Below, piece after piece: positions 8,905 through 16,873 of a DNA stretch of 64,000 bases (its first letter is position 1; every line of letters begins with the position of its first letter). Position numbers and translations under genes: made by a program. Source of the DNA: Vibrio viridaestus (GTDB lineage Bacteria > Pseudomonadota > Gammaproteobacteria > Enterobacterales > Vibrionaceae). Below the pieces are notes generated by a model. It made no database searches and was not told the origin of the DNA. It saw only the letters and a program-made list of their open reading frames with translations. The stretch is taken from assembly GCF_003856525.1 (NCBI RefSeq), contig NZ_RJVQ01000006.1, positions 62,001-126,000 on the forward strand. Reading direction: 5' to 3'.

Positions 8905-10077
8905 CTATTCCCAAATACGTTTTGCTACTTCTTGTACCAGAGCGACTTTAGCCCACTGCTGCTCCTCGGTTAGATTATTGCCTTCTTCTGTTGAAGCAAA
9001 GCCGCACTGAGTGCTCAAGTATAATCGCTCAAGAGGGACGTATTGAGACGCTTCTTTGATTCGATTGATTATTTCTTCTGCATCTTCCAATTCAGGAACT
9101 TTTGAAGAAACAAGCCCTAATACGACTTTCTTATCGCCAGTTACTTCGGCAAGAGGAGAGAAATCACCTGCACGATCAGTATCAAACTCCAAATAGTAGG
9201 CATCGACATTTTCTCGACCAAAGAGAACTTTGGCGATAGGTGCATAACCGCCACTGGCCGCCCAGGTAGAACGATAGTTACCACGACAGACATGGGTATT
9301 AATATTCAGATCACTCGGCGCATTTTCAATCGCTTTATTATTGGCCGTCAGATAAGTTTCCGCAATGTCGGCAACATTTCTCTCATGGCTCACTACGTCA
9401 TGATTACAACCACAGCTTGCGTCAGATAACGGAGTGTCGGCTGCTCCTTTGGCGGCAAATTTCGGGTCAACCAGCATTCCCCATGTACAGTCATCTATTT
9501 GTAAGTTACGGCATCCTGCGGCATAAAGTTCTTGGATGAATGCTTGATAGGCTGATGCGATATCCTCGATGAGCTGTTTTTCATCACTGTAAATGGCTTT
9601 AGTTGTCTCTTGGTTGTCTGAACGCTGGAGCTCTGCTAGGAATTGAGCTGGTGCAGGTATAGTAAGGCGAGGTAATACGGTATCGTCTCCTAACGATGCA
9701 AGAAAACGAAAATCTTCGATAAATGGATGGTTTTCGCCACTGATCTTCCCGGTGAGCCTCACGCTGTCAGCTCTGGTTACCATGTTCACAAACTGGTAGC
9801 CCTTTTTTAGTTCATGACGTTCAACACCGTTTAAACCCCACATAAAATCCAGGTGCCAGTATGAACGGCGAAACTCACCATCAGTAATGACTTTCAAGCC
9901 GATTGATTTTTGTTTTGCAACTAATTCGGTAATGGCTTTATCTTCGATTGATTTCAATTTATCCGCATCAATAGTTCCCGCTTCATATTGACGGCGTGCA
10001 TCATGAAGATATTGAGGGCGGAGATAGCTTCCTACAACATCGGCACGAAATGGGGCGGTAAGTTTTTGTTGAGACAT
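8905..10077 (-). CDS. Cobalamin-independent methionine synthase C-terminal-like protein (YxjG type)
   Basis: 390 residues matching only the catalytic C-terminal half of MetE, as in YxjG/YxjH-type core methionine synthases. Likely zinc ligands are seen at His262, Cys264 (NTHVCRGNY) and Cys358 (STQCGF), with an acidic residue in the LEFDTDRAG stretch. Family members transfer a methyl group to homocysteine or a related thiol; the donor in short forms differs from the folate of full MetE. It stands alone on the minus strand, 3' to a terminator. Family is firm; the physiological reaction is inference. Confidence 0.85.
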   Translation of the reverse strand: MSQQKLTAPFRADVVGSYLRPQYLHDARRQYEAGTIDADKLKSIEDKAITELVAKQKSIGLKVITDGEFRRSYWHLDFMWGLNGVERHELKKGYQFVNMVTRADSVRLTGKISGENHPFIEDFRFLASLGDDTVLPRLTIPAPAQFLAELQRSDNQETTKAIYSDEKQLIEDIASAYQAFIQELYAAGCRNLQIDDCTWGMLVDPKFAAKGAADTPLSDASCGCNHDVVSHERNVADIAETYLTANNKAIENAPSDLNINTHVCRGNYRSTWAASGGYAPIAKVLFGRENVDAYYLEFDTDRAGDFSPLAEVTGDKKVVLGLVSSKVPELEDAEEIINRIKEASQYVPLERLYLSTQCGFASTEEGNNLTEEQQWAKVALVQEVAKRIWE

Positions 10078-10260
10078 GTTTTTTCCTTATTCAGTAGAAT
10101 CGGTAACTTGAAATTGATACTACTCCTAGCCGTTTAGATGGCCAAATGAAAAGACTTCATAATGTAATGTATGGAAATTTGAGGTAGTGGATAGCTGAAA
10201 TTGATTGGATAGATTGAGAGAGTGAGTTATCGGGGAGAGGATTAATCTACAATTGACTGT

Positions 10261-10273
10261 TTGCAGAATGCAA
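10261..10273. promoter_or_regulatory. LuxO-type binding site upstream of the first Qrr
   Basis: TTGCA-GAA-TGCAA, a perfect match to the TTGCA-N3-TGCAA palindrome bound by phosphorylated LuxO at Vibrio qrr promoters. It lies about 95 bp upstream of the -24 element, a normal place for a sigma-54 enhancer site. Confidence 0.75.
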
Positions 10274-10365
10274 TTACGAGCTATAGTGGTTTTTAATTCG
10301 CACAGCATCTTGACTCATATACAAGTTTGTCAATTTAATTGGTTGATTTTTAGACAAACCAAAAC

Positions 10366-10381
10366 TGGCACGTAAGTTGAT
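10366..10381 (+). promoter_or_regulatory. Sigma-54 promoter of the first Qrr
   Basis: TGGCACG at 10366-10372 and TTGAT at 10377-10381. The GG of the -24 box and the G of the -12 box are 12 bp apart, the required spacing. The -12 box has GA in place of GC. The RNA would start near 10392. Confidence 0.75.
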
Positions 10382-10391
10382 ATATAGATAA

Positions 10392-10495
10392 TACTCCTTT
10401 AGTTAGGGGTAACCTAGCCAACTGACGTTGTTAGTGAATATTTCTTGTTCACACATTGATCCGCCGATGACTTTCTGTCATTGGCGTTTTTTTTT
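10392..10495 (+). ncRNA. qrr: Qrr quorum-regulatory small RNA, first copy
   Basis: Contains the invariant Qrr core CTAGCCAACTGACGTTG followed by TTAGTGAA and a TTCACA segment that pairs back. In Vibrio this region base-pairs with hapR/luxR, aphA and luxO mRNAs with Hfq. The 5' stem (TACTCCT with AGGGGTA at about 10392-10412) differs from the usual TGACCC stem. It ends in a terminator stem CGCC-ATGAC / GTCAT-GGCG and nine T residues (10487-10495). Promoter and LuxO box lie upstream as expected. The 5' end is inferred from the promoter. Confidence 0.9.
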
Positions 10496-10547
10496 GTCTG
10501 CAGAATGTATCCGAGTCGAACTCAATGATTTATTCAATTTAATTTGA

Positions 10548-10560
10548 TTGCATATTGCGA
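10548..10560. promoter_or_regulatory. LuxO-type binding site upstream of the second Qrr
   Basis: TTGCA-TAT-TGCGA, one mismatch from the LuxO palindrome, about 95 bp upstream of the second -24 element. Confidence 0.6.
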
Positions 10561-10575
10561 ATAAAAAGCAGGTTT

Positions 10576-10593
10576 TTGCAAAATAATATGCAA
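10576..10593. promoter_or_regulatory. Possible second LuxO half-site pair
   Basis: TTGCA and TGCAA with an 8-bp gap, longer than the normal 3. It may be a degenerate site or two half-sites; it lies about 62 bp upstream of the -24 box of the second Qrr. Confidence 0.35.
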
Positions 10594-10653
10594 TTAGGTT
10601 TTTTGTGAATAGGTTGGGTTTTTTAAATTATTGATATTTATTGATTTAATAAT

Positions 10654-10669
10654 TGGCATGAACCTTGAT
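10654..10669 (+). promoter_or_regulatory. Sigma-54 promoter of the second Qrr
   Basis: TGGCATG at 10654-10660 and TTGAT at 10665-10669 with the same 12-bp GG-to-G spacing as the first copy. The RNA start is expected near 10679. Confidence 0.75.
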
Positions 10670-10678
10670 ATAGATAAT

Positions 10679-10787
10679 GTGACCCTTTTAAGCCGAGGGT
10701 CACCTAGCCAACTGACGTTGTTAGTGAATTGAATATTGTTCACACCTTATATCTGCCAGCCACACTTCTTGTGACTGGCTTTTTTTT
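10679..10787 (+). ncRNA. qrr: Qrr quorum-regulatory small RNA, second copy
   Basis: Canonical Qrr: 5' stem GTGACCC / GGGTCAC (10679-10685 with 10697-10703) around TAAGCCGA, the invariant CTAGCCAACTGACGTTG core, TTAGTGAA with a TTCACA partner, and a terminator stem GCCAG-CAC / GTG-CTGGC ending in eight T residues (10780-10787). The T-run stops 2 bp before the stop codon of the converging CoA-binding gene, so the two transcripts meet tail to tail. Confidence 0.95.
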
Positions 10788-10789
10788 AC

Positions 10790-11158
10790 CTAATCATATT
10801 GTCCGGTGCGCAGTAAAACTAAAGTGCAAGCTTCTTCCACCTTTATCCCAGCTGAGATAAGTTGTTGTTTAGCAGATTCACTTTCTGTTCCTGGGTTCAT
10901 TATGACCCTTGTTGGTTTTGCTTGAATGATTTCACTGACTAAGCCAGACAGAATATTGGGGCCTACATAAAGAGTAACGGTATCTAACTTACCTGAATAT
11001 TCAGCTAATGATGTGAAGCAACTAACACCGTTAATTTCCTTTTCTTTGGGATTAATTGGCACGACAGTATGGCCATGCTCCTGAAGTAATGATTGAGCTA
11101 AAAAGGCATAACGATCTGGCTTATTGCTGGCGCCCAAAATAGCGACGGTTTCAGACAT
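10790..11158 (-). CDS. CoA-binding domain protein (YccU family)
   Basis: 122 residues. The Rossmann-like CoA-binding fold is recognised from AILGASNKPDRYAF at residues 5-18, VPINPK in the middle and MNPGTES near residue 87. Members such as E. coli YccU bind CoA; the biological role is unknown. Start chosen at 11158 because GGAG lies 6 bases upstream; an ATG at 11170 would place that box inside the gene. It converges on the second Qrr. Confidence 0.85.
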   Translation of the reverse strand: MSETVAILGASNKPDRYAFLAQSLLQEHGHTVVPINPKEKEINGVSCFTSLAEYSGKLDTVTLYVGPNILSGLVSEIIQAKPTRVIMNPGTESESAKQQLISAGIKVEEACTLVLLRTGQYD

Positions 11159-11346
11159 AAAAAACTCCATTTAATTGGCTTATGCAAAATAAAGTAACAT
11201 AAAATACTGACGGACGAACAGTTATACTATCAGTTTGTAAATCGAAATCTTTGCCAAATATCCGCTATTGATAAAATAGCATCGTGCTATACTCCGCCCA
11301 AACGTGGATCTTTATCCAGTCATGACCATTTTTATTTGAGGCCGAC

Positions 11347-12546
11347 ATGCCATTTGCAAAACTAGGATTATCTCAACCGCTAACGGATGCATTAAAAGAC
11401 CTGTCATATGACAAGCCAACAAATATTCAGATGAAGGCGATTCCTGTTGTGTTAGAAGGTCGTGATTTGATCGCGGCAGCACAGACAGGAACTGGGAAAA
11501 CAGCCAGTTTTGTGCTGCCGATCTTGGAAAAACTGAGTAAAGGTAAGACACAAAAGAAAAAACGCATTAGAGCATTAGTGTTAGTACCTACTCGTGAGTT
11601 GGCTATTCAGGTGGCGGAAAAAGTCGCTCTTTACGCAAAAAATCTTTCGCTGGCTAATTTTGCTATGTATGGTGGTGTTGACGATAAGAAGCAGAAGGAA
11701 AAGCTAATCGAAGGTGTTGACGTGTTAATTTCGACTCCGGGGAGATTGCTTGATATGTATGGTCAGCGTGCAGTGTACTTTGAGGAGCTTGAAGTCATTG
11801 TTCTTGATGAAGCAGACCGTATGCTCGATATGGGGTTCATCGATGATATCAATAAGATCTTTGACCGCATTCCGGAAGATATCCAACACTTATTGTTTTC
11901 GGCAACCTTATCTCATCGTGTACGAGATTTGGCTAAAACAGTCATTCCCGATCCCTTTGAAATTAGCATTGCTGCGAACCAGGCGTCTAAGAAAAATATT
12001 GAGCAATGGCTTGTAACCGTTGACAAGGATAAGAAGTCTGCATTGTTGAGTCATATGATTAATGAAAATCAGTGGGATCAAACGCTTATCTTTATCGAAA
12101 CGAAGCATGGCGCGGCAAAGCTGGTAGAACAGTTAGCCAAACGTGGTATTACCGCGGAAGCATTTCATAGTGGAAGAAGTCAGGCCATCAGAGCGCAGTT
12201 ACTGGAAGATTTTAAAAGTGGTAAAGTGCGTTACCTCGTATCAACTGGCGTAGCGGCTCGTGGAATCGATATTGAAAACTTACCACGTGTTGTCAATTAT
12301 GACCTTCCGTTTCCTGCGGATGAGTATGTTCACCGCATTGGTCGTACTGGCCGTGCTGGAGCAGTCGGTGAGGCAATATCTTTCGTTTCAAAAGATAACT
12401 TTAAGAATCTTTGCATGATAGAAAGCCGTCTTGGTCACCTTCTTGAAAGACGTGTAATTGAAGGTTTTGAGCCAAGGAAAGAGGTACCAATTTCTATCCT
12501 CAATTATGTGCCCAAAAATAAAAGACCGAAGAACGAATCTAATTAA
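11347..12546 (+). CDS. DEAD-box ATP-dependent RNA helicase (RhlE-like)
   Basis: 399 residues with the full helicase set in order: an N-terminal Q motif (PTNIQ), Walker A AQTGTGKT at 45-52, PTRELA, DEAD near residue 155, SAT, and HRIGRTGRAG in the second RecA domain. The FxxLGLSQPL start and short tail fit the RhlE group (RNA remodelling, ribosome biogenesis, cold adaptation). The basic C-terminal extension is short, about 20 residues (KNKRPKN), shorter than in many RhlE proteins. It stands alone and ends 4 bp from the converging gene. Confidence 0.92.
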   Translation: MPFAKLGLSQPLTDALKDLSYDKPTNIQMKAIPVVLEGRDLIAAAQTGTGKTASFVLPILEKLSKGKTQKKKRIRALVLVPTRELAIQVAEKVALYAKNLSLANFAMYGGVDDKKQKEKLIEGVDVLISTPGRLLDMYGQRAVYFEELEVIVLDEADRMLDMGFIDDINKIFDRIPEDIQHLLFSATLSHRVRDLAKTVIPDPFEISIAANQASKKNIEQWLVTVDKDKKSALLSHMINENQWDQTLIFIETKHGAAKLVEQLAKRGITAEAFHSGRSQAIRAQLLEDFKSGKVRYLVSTGVAARGIDIENLPRVVNYDLPFPADEYVHRIGRTGRAGAVGEAISFVSKDNFKNLCMIESRLGHLLERRVIEGFEPRKEVPISILNYVPKNKRPKNESN

Positions 12547-12550
12547 GTTA

Positions 12551-13657
12551 TTAGGCAATCAGAATCGGTTGGGATAACCGATAAGTATTTAAGTACTGAT
12601 CGTGTGCCTGTTTTGATATCTCGATCGTAACGTGAACAATCTTATCCTGATCTAATGTCTGTTTGGTCATGGTACTTCTTTCTCGACAGGCGTCCAGACT
12701 GCTTATCTGGACGCTGATGTTTTCCTTACAGCCAATACATCGAGTTAACTCATCCGTCATATGTGTTATCAAAATATCCTTATCACACTCTCTGTTTAGA
12801 CTATTTTTTGCCTTTTCAAAAGCACGCTGAAGACAGGCTGCATATTCTGGCTGCTTGGGACTTCCCAAGAGCACACTGCGAGTTATTGGATAGCGATAAT
12901 GACCTAATACTGGACACACTGTGATGTTAATTAAATCACCTTGAACCAGAGGACGAGTTGACGCTGGTGCAATAGAGCTGTCTGTATTCAAGCTGGATTG
13001 AACCAAGCAATATGAGCGTGATACATCTAACTGTGGAAAGAAGCTGGCTGCTTCTTTTATGAGAAGGTTGCGAATGTTGAGAGCCAGTTCAAGTTCAGAA
13101 CTTCCTTCGCACATTGCGCTTATGCCTTCATTGAGTCCGCGAAATGCGATGCTCTCTGCCCGAATGTATAGGGACATTTCTTCTTCAGATTTGTTTGCTT
13201 TCAGTTCGTGCAAAGCCTGCTCAACACAAAGCGCTCTTTTTAACGCGGGTACTTTTGCTGACAGAAAATTTTTCAGTCCATCCGAAATAGACCAAGATTC
13301 AATCCCAATTTTTTTAGCGGATGAGAGATAGTGCTGAACATAATATTGCAAATGCTCACTGCTGGTATAAAGGCGACTCTCACAAAAGCTATTACGATAG
13401 CTATGACCACCGGTTTCTTGTGGTGATATTAATAAGGATTTGTCTGGCAGAATAAGCAATAGCGATGGTGAAGATAGTGTTGTATCGATAGTGAAATCAC
13501 TGAAATAGCTGATGCTCTCAAAGCTGGATAAAATCATTCCATCCAGGCGATGTGATGTCATCAACTTTCGAGCGTTATTGAGCCTTGAAACCATCTCTGA
13601 GGTGGTAAATACCGCTCTGGATTTTGCGCCATTGCGAACTTCTAAATTAGTATCCAA
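12551..13657 (-). CDS. Creatinase / M24 pita-bread fold protein, metal ligands not conserved
   Basis: 368 residues: an N-terminal creatinase-N domain (to about 150) and a C-terminal M24 pita-bread domain. Metal-dependent M24 peptidases have two Asp ligands in a DxGxxxxGYxSDxTR segment; here the matching stretch is NITVCPVLGHYRYPITR, with neither Asp. That resembles creatinase, which uses the fold without metal to hydrolyse creatine to sarcosine and urea. It is shorter than typical creatinase and divergent, so it may be a creatine/guanidino amidinohydrolase or an inactive homologue. The adjacent LysR, ABC binding protein and ureohydrolases support a guanidino-compound role, but this is inference. 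Confidence 0.65.
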   Translation of the reverse strand: MDTNLEVRNGAKSRAVFTTSEMVSRLNNARKLMTSHRLDGMILSSFESISYFSDFTIDTTLSSPSLLLILPDKSLLISPQETGGHSYRNSFCESRLYTSSEHLQYYVQHYLSSAKKIGIESWSISDGLKNFLSAKVPALKRALCVEQALHELKANKSEEEMSLYIRAESIAFRGLNEGISAMCEGSSELELALNIRNLLIKEAASFFPQLDVSRSYCLVQSSLNTDSSIAPASTRPLVQGDLINITVCPVLGHYRYPITRSVLLGSPKQPEYAACLQRAFEKAKNSLNRECDKDILITHMTDELTRCIGCKENISVQISSLDACRERSTMTKQTLDQDKIVHVTIEISKQAHDQYLNTYRLSQPILIA

Positions 13658-13746
13658 AAAACATATCTCCCTTTAGGCTTATCCCATGCTGAGAGAATCC
13701 TAAAGAGTAAACAAGCGTTAAATGCTAATGGATGTATAAGGTTTGC

Positions 13747-14703
13747 TTATGTGACTGGCTCGGCCTTATTGTGTGGAAACACAATTTTATCTGGGGCCAT
13801 CTCTGACTCAAATTGTTCTGCTTGCGCTTTTAGCCACTGAATAAACGTTTCTACCTGCGGTCGATTGATCAGTTTCTTTAGGCACACAACGTAAACACCA
13901 TCGTCTTTTTCAACGTCGCCAAACAATGGAACTAGTCGACCTTGCTTCACTTCGTTGGCGACAAGAACATGTCGACCCAGAGCGACACCTCGTCCATCGA
14001 TTGCGGCTCTTACGATAAAGTCAGCCTGGTTGAAACGATATCCGCTGCCACAGTCAATGTTTCTTATTCCTCTCTCAACAAACCAACGCTGCCATGACGT
14101 TGATAGTTTCGCCTGAGGGAGCGAATCGTGGATAAGAACCGTTTGATTCAGTTCTGATAAAGACGTTAATGGTGTCTTTTGCAAAAGGTCTGGACTAGCA
14201 ACCGGATACACATAGTCCCAGAACAAGAGTTGCTGTTCCATTGTTGGTTGATCACCAATCCCATGACAAATACCGATATCGACGATTTCATTATGGAAAT
14301 TGGGCTCAGTTAATTCAGCAACGAGGTTGAGGTCAATATGAGGATAACGGGTATGGAAGTCATGTAAGCGCGGTAGTAACCAGCTACTCGCAAACGAAGG
14401 CATACAATAAACGGTGAGTTTCCTCATTTGCCCATTGGATTCGATTTTATTTAGAGAATCACGAATTTCAATTAAAGAGGCATGTACAACAGGGAAGAGA
14501 GTTGCGCCTTGTTCGGTCAGAACTAGTTGCCTTGTATGACGTTCGAACAACTTGTAGCCAAGTTTGTCTTCGAGTTTGATCACTTTCTGACTCACGGCAC
14601 TTTGAGAGACGCAAAGTTCATCGGCTGCAAGAGTAAAACTTAGGTGTCTGGCCGCAGCCTCAAAGTAACGTAATGACTCGAGTGGAGGAAGGCGAATAGA
14701 CAT
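13747..14703 (-). CDS. LysR-type transcriptional regulator (GcvA-like)
   Basis: 318 residues from the ATG at 14703, preceded by GGAG at 5 bases; a longer 340-residue frame has no box. Winged helix-turn-helix at residues about 8-65 (SQSAVSQKVIKLEDKLG) and an effector domain with the ALGRHVL segment. It is divergent from the binding-protein gene at 14962, which begins the guanidino/ABC operon, and upstream of the creatinase-like gene on its own strand. It is the likely regulator of both. Confidence 0.9.
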   Translation of the reverse strand: MSIRLPPLESLRYFEAAARHLSFTLAADELCVSQSAVSQKVIKLEDKLGYKLFERHTRQLVLTEQGATLFPVVHASLIEIRDSLNKIESNGQMRKLTVYCMPSFASSWLLPRLHDFHTRYPHIDLNLVAELTEPNFHNEIVDIGICHGIGDQPTMEQQLLFWDYVYPVASPDLLQKTPLTSLSELNQTVLIHDSLPQAKLSTSWQRWFVERGIRNIDCGSGYRFNQADFIVRAAIDGRGVALGRHVLVANEVKQGRLVPLFGDVEKDDGVYVVCLKKLINRPQVETFIQWLKAQAEQFESEMAPDKIVFPHNKAEPVT

Positions 14704-14961
14704 AGTAACTCCATTAATAAGACAGCAAATAATTCCTCTCTGTGAATAAGCAAGGCATATGCCACTCACTAACCCACTGAATTTGTGTGGCTAAATGATT
14801 CCACAGAAGCGGGCAGGACTAAGTTGGTGCAACGAAATCTTATTTATCCCCAATCTAACGCATTAGATTTGCTTATAACTTGATATTAGAACTACGAGTT
14901 TGTCCAAATCGACAATTCCTTTGAAGATGGAGTGGTGTCCATACGGAATTGGAGAAAAGAC

Positions 14962-15807
14962 ATGGAACTGAAAAAGACACTTCGTAATATTTTATGCGTA
15001 AGCACGTTGTTTATGGGCGTAACAGCGGCTCAGGCAGATCTGCTTGATGATATCAAGTCAAAAGGGGAGATCGTTATTGCTACAGAGGCTCGGTATGCGC
15101 CTTTTGAAATGTTGGAAAATGGAAAAATAGTCGGGTATGGGAAGGACATTCTGGATGCAATTTTACAGGATCTTCCTGGGGTTAAACTCAAACAACTGGA
15201 CTTACCATTTCAAGGAATATTGGCTGGGCTCAATGCCAAGCGCTACGACTTTGTTGCTACGTCACTCATGATTACGCAAAAAAGAATGGATAACTATGCA
15301 TTCACTAACCCTATAGCTGATGCGTCTGTTGCTATTTTAAAGCGTAAGAGCGATGACAGTATCAAGGCACCAGAAGACATGGCCGGTAAGGTGATTGGGG
15401 TTCAGGCTGGCTCAGCTCAATATACGGCAGTGAAAAAATTTGAGAAAGACGTACTGGCTCCAGAAGGAAAGTCGGTTAAATCCATAACTGAATTTACTGA
15501 TTACAATGAAGCTTATGCCGCGTTAGCTTCTCGTCGTGTTGATATTGTTCCTCAAGCTATTCCTAACCTAGCCCCAATTGTCAAAAAACGTCCTGATATG
15601 TTTTCAATCGTTCAGCCTCCATTTGGGGACAAATCGTATTACGGATGGGCAGCTCGTAAAGACGAAGACTCTCGTTCACTGGTGGACTTTATGAATAAGG
15701 GTCTATTGAAGTTACAAAAAAGCGGCAAACTGGCTGAACTACAGATGAAATGGTTCGGATTCACTATGGATGTACCTGAAGGCTCGTTACCTAAACCACT
15801 AAGTTAA
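14962..15807 (+). CDS. Polar amino acid-type ABC transporter substrate-binding protein
   Basis: 281 residues. Signal peptide residues 1-24 with cleavage after AQA; then a family 3 solute-binding domain (EARYAPFEM, GYGKDILDAI, the TSLMIT and DYNEAYAAL segments). The start at 14962 has GGAGAAAAG before it. It is followed by two ureohydrolases, two permeases and an ATPase, so it captures the substrate of that system in the periplasm; a guanidino compound or basic amino acid is the likely ligand (inference from context). Confidence 0.88.
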   Translation: MELKKTLRNILCVSTLFMGVTAAQADLLDDIKSKGEIVIATEARYAPFEMLENGKIVGYGKDILDAILQDLPGVKLKQLDLPFQGILAGLNAKRYDFVATSLMITQKRMDNYAFTNPIADASVAILKRKSDDSIKAPEDMAGKVIGVQAGSAQYTAVKKFEKDVLAPEGKSVKSITEFTDYNEAYAALASRRVDIVPQAIPNLAPIVKKRPDMFSIVQPPFGDKSYYGWAARKDEDSRSLVDFMNKGLLKLQKSGKLAELQMKWFGFTMDVPEGSLPKPLS

Positions 15808-15860
15808 TTGTAACAGCGAACCTTCAGCACTAAAGAAACACCTTTCTTGTTCCCAAGACG

Positions 15861-15882
15861 TTTGTGCTCCTATGAGCACAAA
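15861..15882 (+). other. Intercistronic hairpin after the binding-protein gene
   Basis: TTTGTGCTC and GAGCACAAA form a perfect 9-bp stem with a 4-nt loop and no T-run. Such hairpins after a binding-protein gene often stabilise its mRNA end or attenuate reading into downstream genes. It includes the upstream ATG (15872) of the next gene, an argument against that start. Confidence 0.55.
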
Positions 15883-15907
15883 CACCACACGATGTAATGG
15901 CAAAAAA

Positions 15908-16873
15908 ATGAGTACAAATGATTATGAAAAAGGCCGATTGAACCTTCCGTTTGTCGGTCACACTACTTTCGCTAAAAGCGAACCGGTCACCAACTGGGAT
16001 TCGATCTCAGCCGATTTTGCTGTGTTAGGTGTCCCATATGATATGGGGTGTCAATATCGTTCGGGAGCACGTTTTGGTCCACGGGCGATAAGGGCATCTT
16101 CTACGTTGTTCAGTTTCGGTCACGGTGGTGCATACGATTATGAAAGTGACACGCTTTATCTGCAGAAGGATAAAGTGAAAATTGTTGATGTTGGTGATGT
16201 GGATATGATTCATACCAACACCGAACGCTGTCTTGAAAATACAACCTACGCCGTTCGAAAAATCCTAAAAAGTGGTGCTATTCCTATTATTCTTGGGGGA
16301 GATCACGCGATTACGGCGGCAAACGTCGCGGCTTTTAGCGAAGAAGAGCCTATTCACGTTGTACAGTTTGATGCTCACCTCGACTTTGTTAATGAACGTC
16401 ACGGTGTTCGCTTTGGTCATGGGAACTGTATGCGTAGGGTGTCTGAAATGGATCACGTAACGGGTATTACCCAAATGGGGATTCGCAATGTCTCTTCATC
16501 GAATCAATCCGATCACGATGATGCCAGAGCGGCTGGCTCGACTATTTTATCTGTTCGTCAGTTTCGTCGGTTATCGCTTGATGAACTTATAGAACAAATT
16601 CCGGCTGGAAAACGCTACTACGTGACGGTTGATATTGATGGCTTCGATCCAAGTATCGCACCGGGAACGGGAACACCTAGTCACGGTGGTTTTCAATATT
16701 ACGAAGTGCTTGAGGTTATCGAGCAGTTAGCGAAACGAGGTTCCATTGTTGGTGTCGATTTATGCGAGGTAGCGCCCCCTTATGATCCCAATGAAATTAC
16801 CAGTATTCTCGCGGCCCAACTGCTAATGAACACAATCGGGTATATCGCTCATAATAAGGAATCAGAACAATGA
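15908..16873 (+). CDS. Agmatinase-family ureohydrolase (first copy)
   Basis: 321 residues from the ATG at 15908; another in-frame ATG at 15872 sits in a hairpin, and neither has a clear ribosome binding site. Manganese-ligand motifs of the arginase/agmatinase superfamily are intact: GGDH at 130-133, DAHLD at 155-159 and DIDGFDP at 242-248. These enzymes cleave a guanidino group to urea and an amine. The agmatinase subgroup is likely, but guanidinobutyrate or guanidinopropionate are possible substrates. It overlaps the next ureohydrolase by 4 bp (ATGA), a tight translational coupling. Confidence 0.88.
   Translation: MSTNDYEKGRLNLPFVGHTTFAKSEPVTNWDSISADFAVLGVPYDMGCQYRSGARFGPRAIRASSTLFSFGHGGAYDYESDTLYLQKDKVKIVDVGDVDMIHTNTERCLENTTYAVRKILKSGAIPIILGGDHAITAANVAAFSEEEPIHVVQFDAHLDFVNERHGVRFGHGNCMRRVSEMDHVTGITQMGIRNVSSSNQSDHDDARAAGSTILSVRQFRRLSLDELIEQIPAGKRYYVTVDIDGFDPSIAPGTGTPSHGGFQYYEVLEVIEQLAKRGSIVGVDLCEVAPPYDPNEITSILAAQLLMNTIGYIAHNKESEQ

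Noticed and set aside
10078-10240. MetJ or cobalamin-riboswitch control before the MetE-like gene
   Set aside because: Only weak AGACTTCA-like half-sites and no cobalamin riboswitch box are seen; nothing firm to claim.
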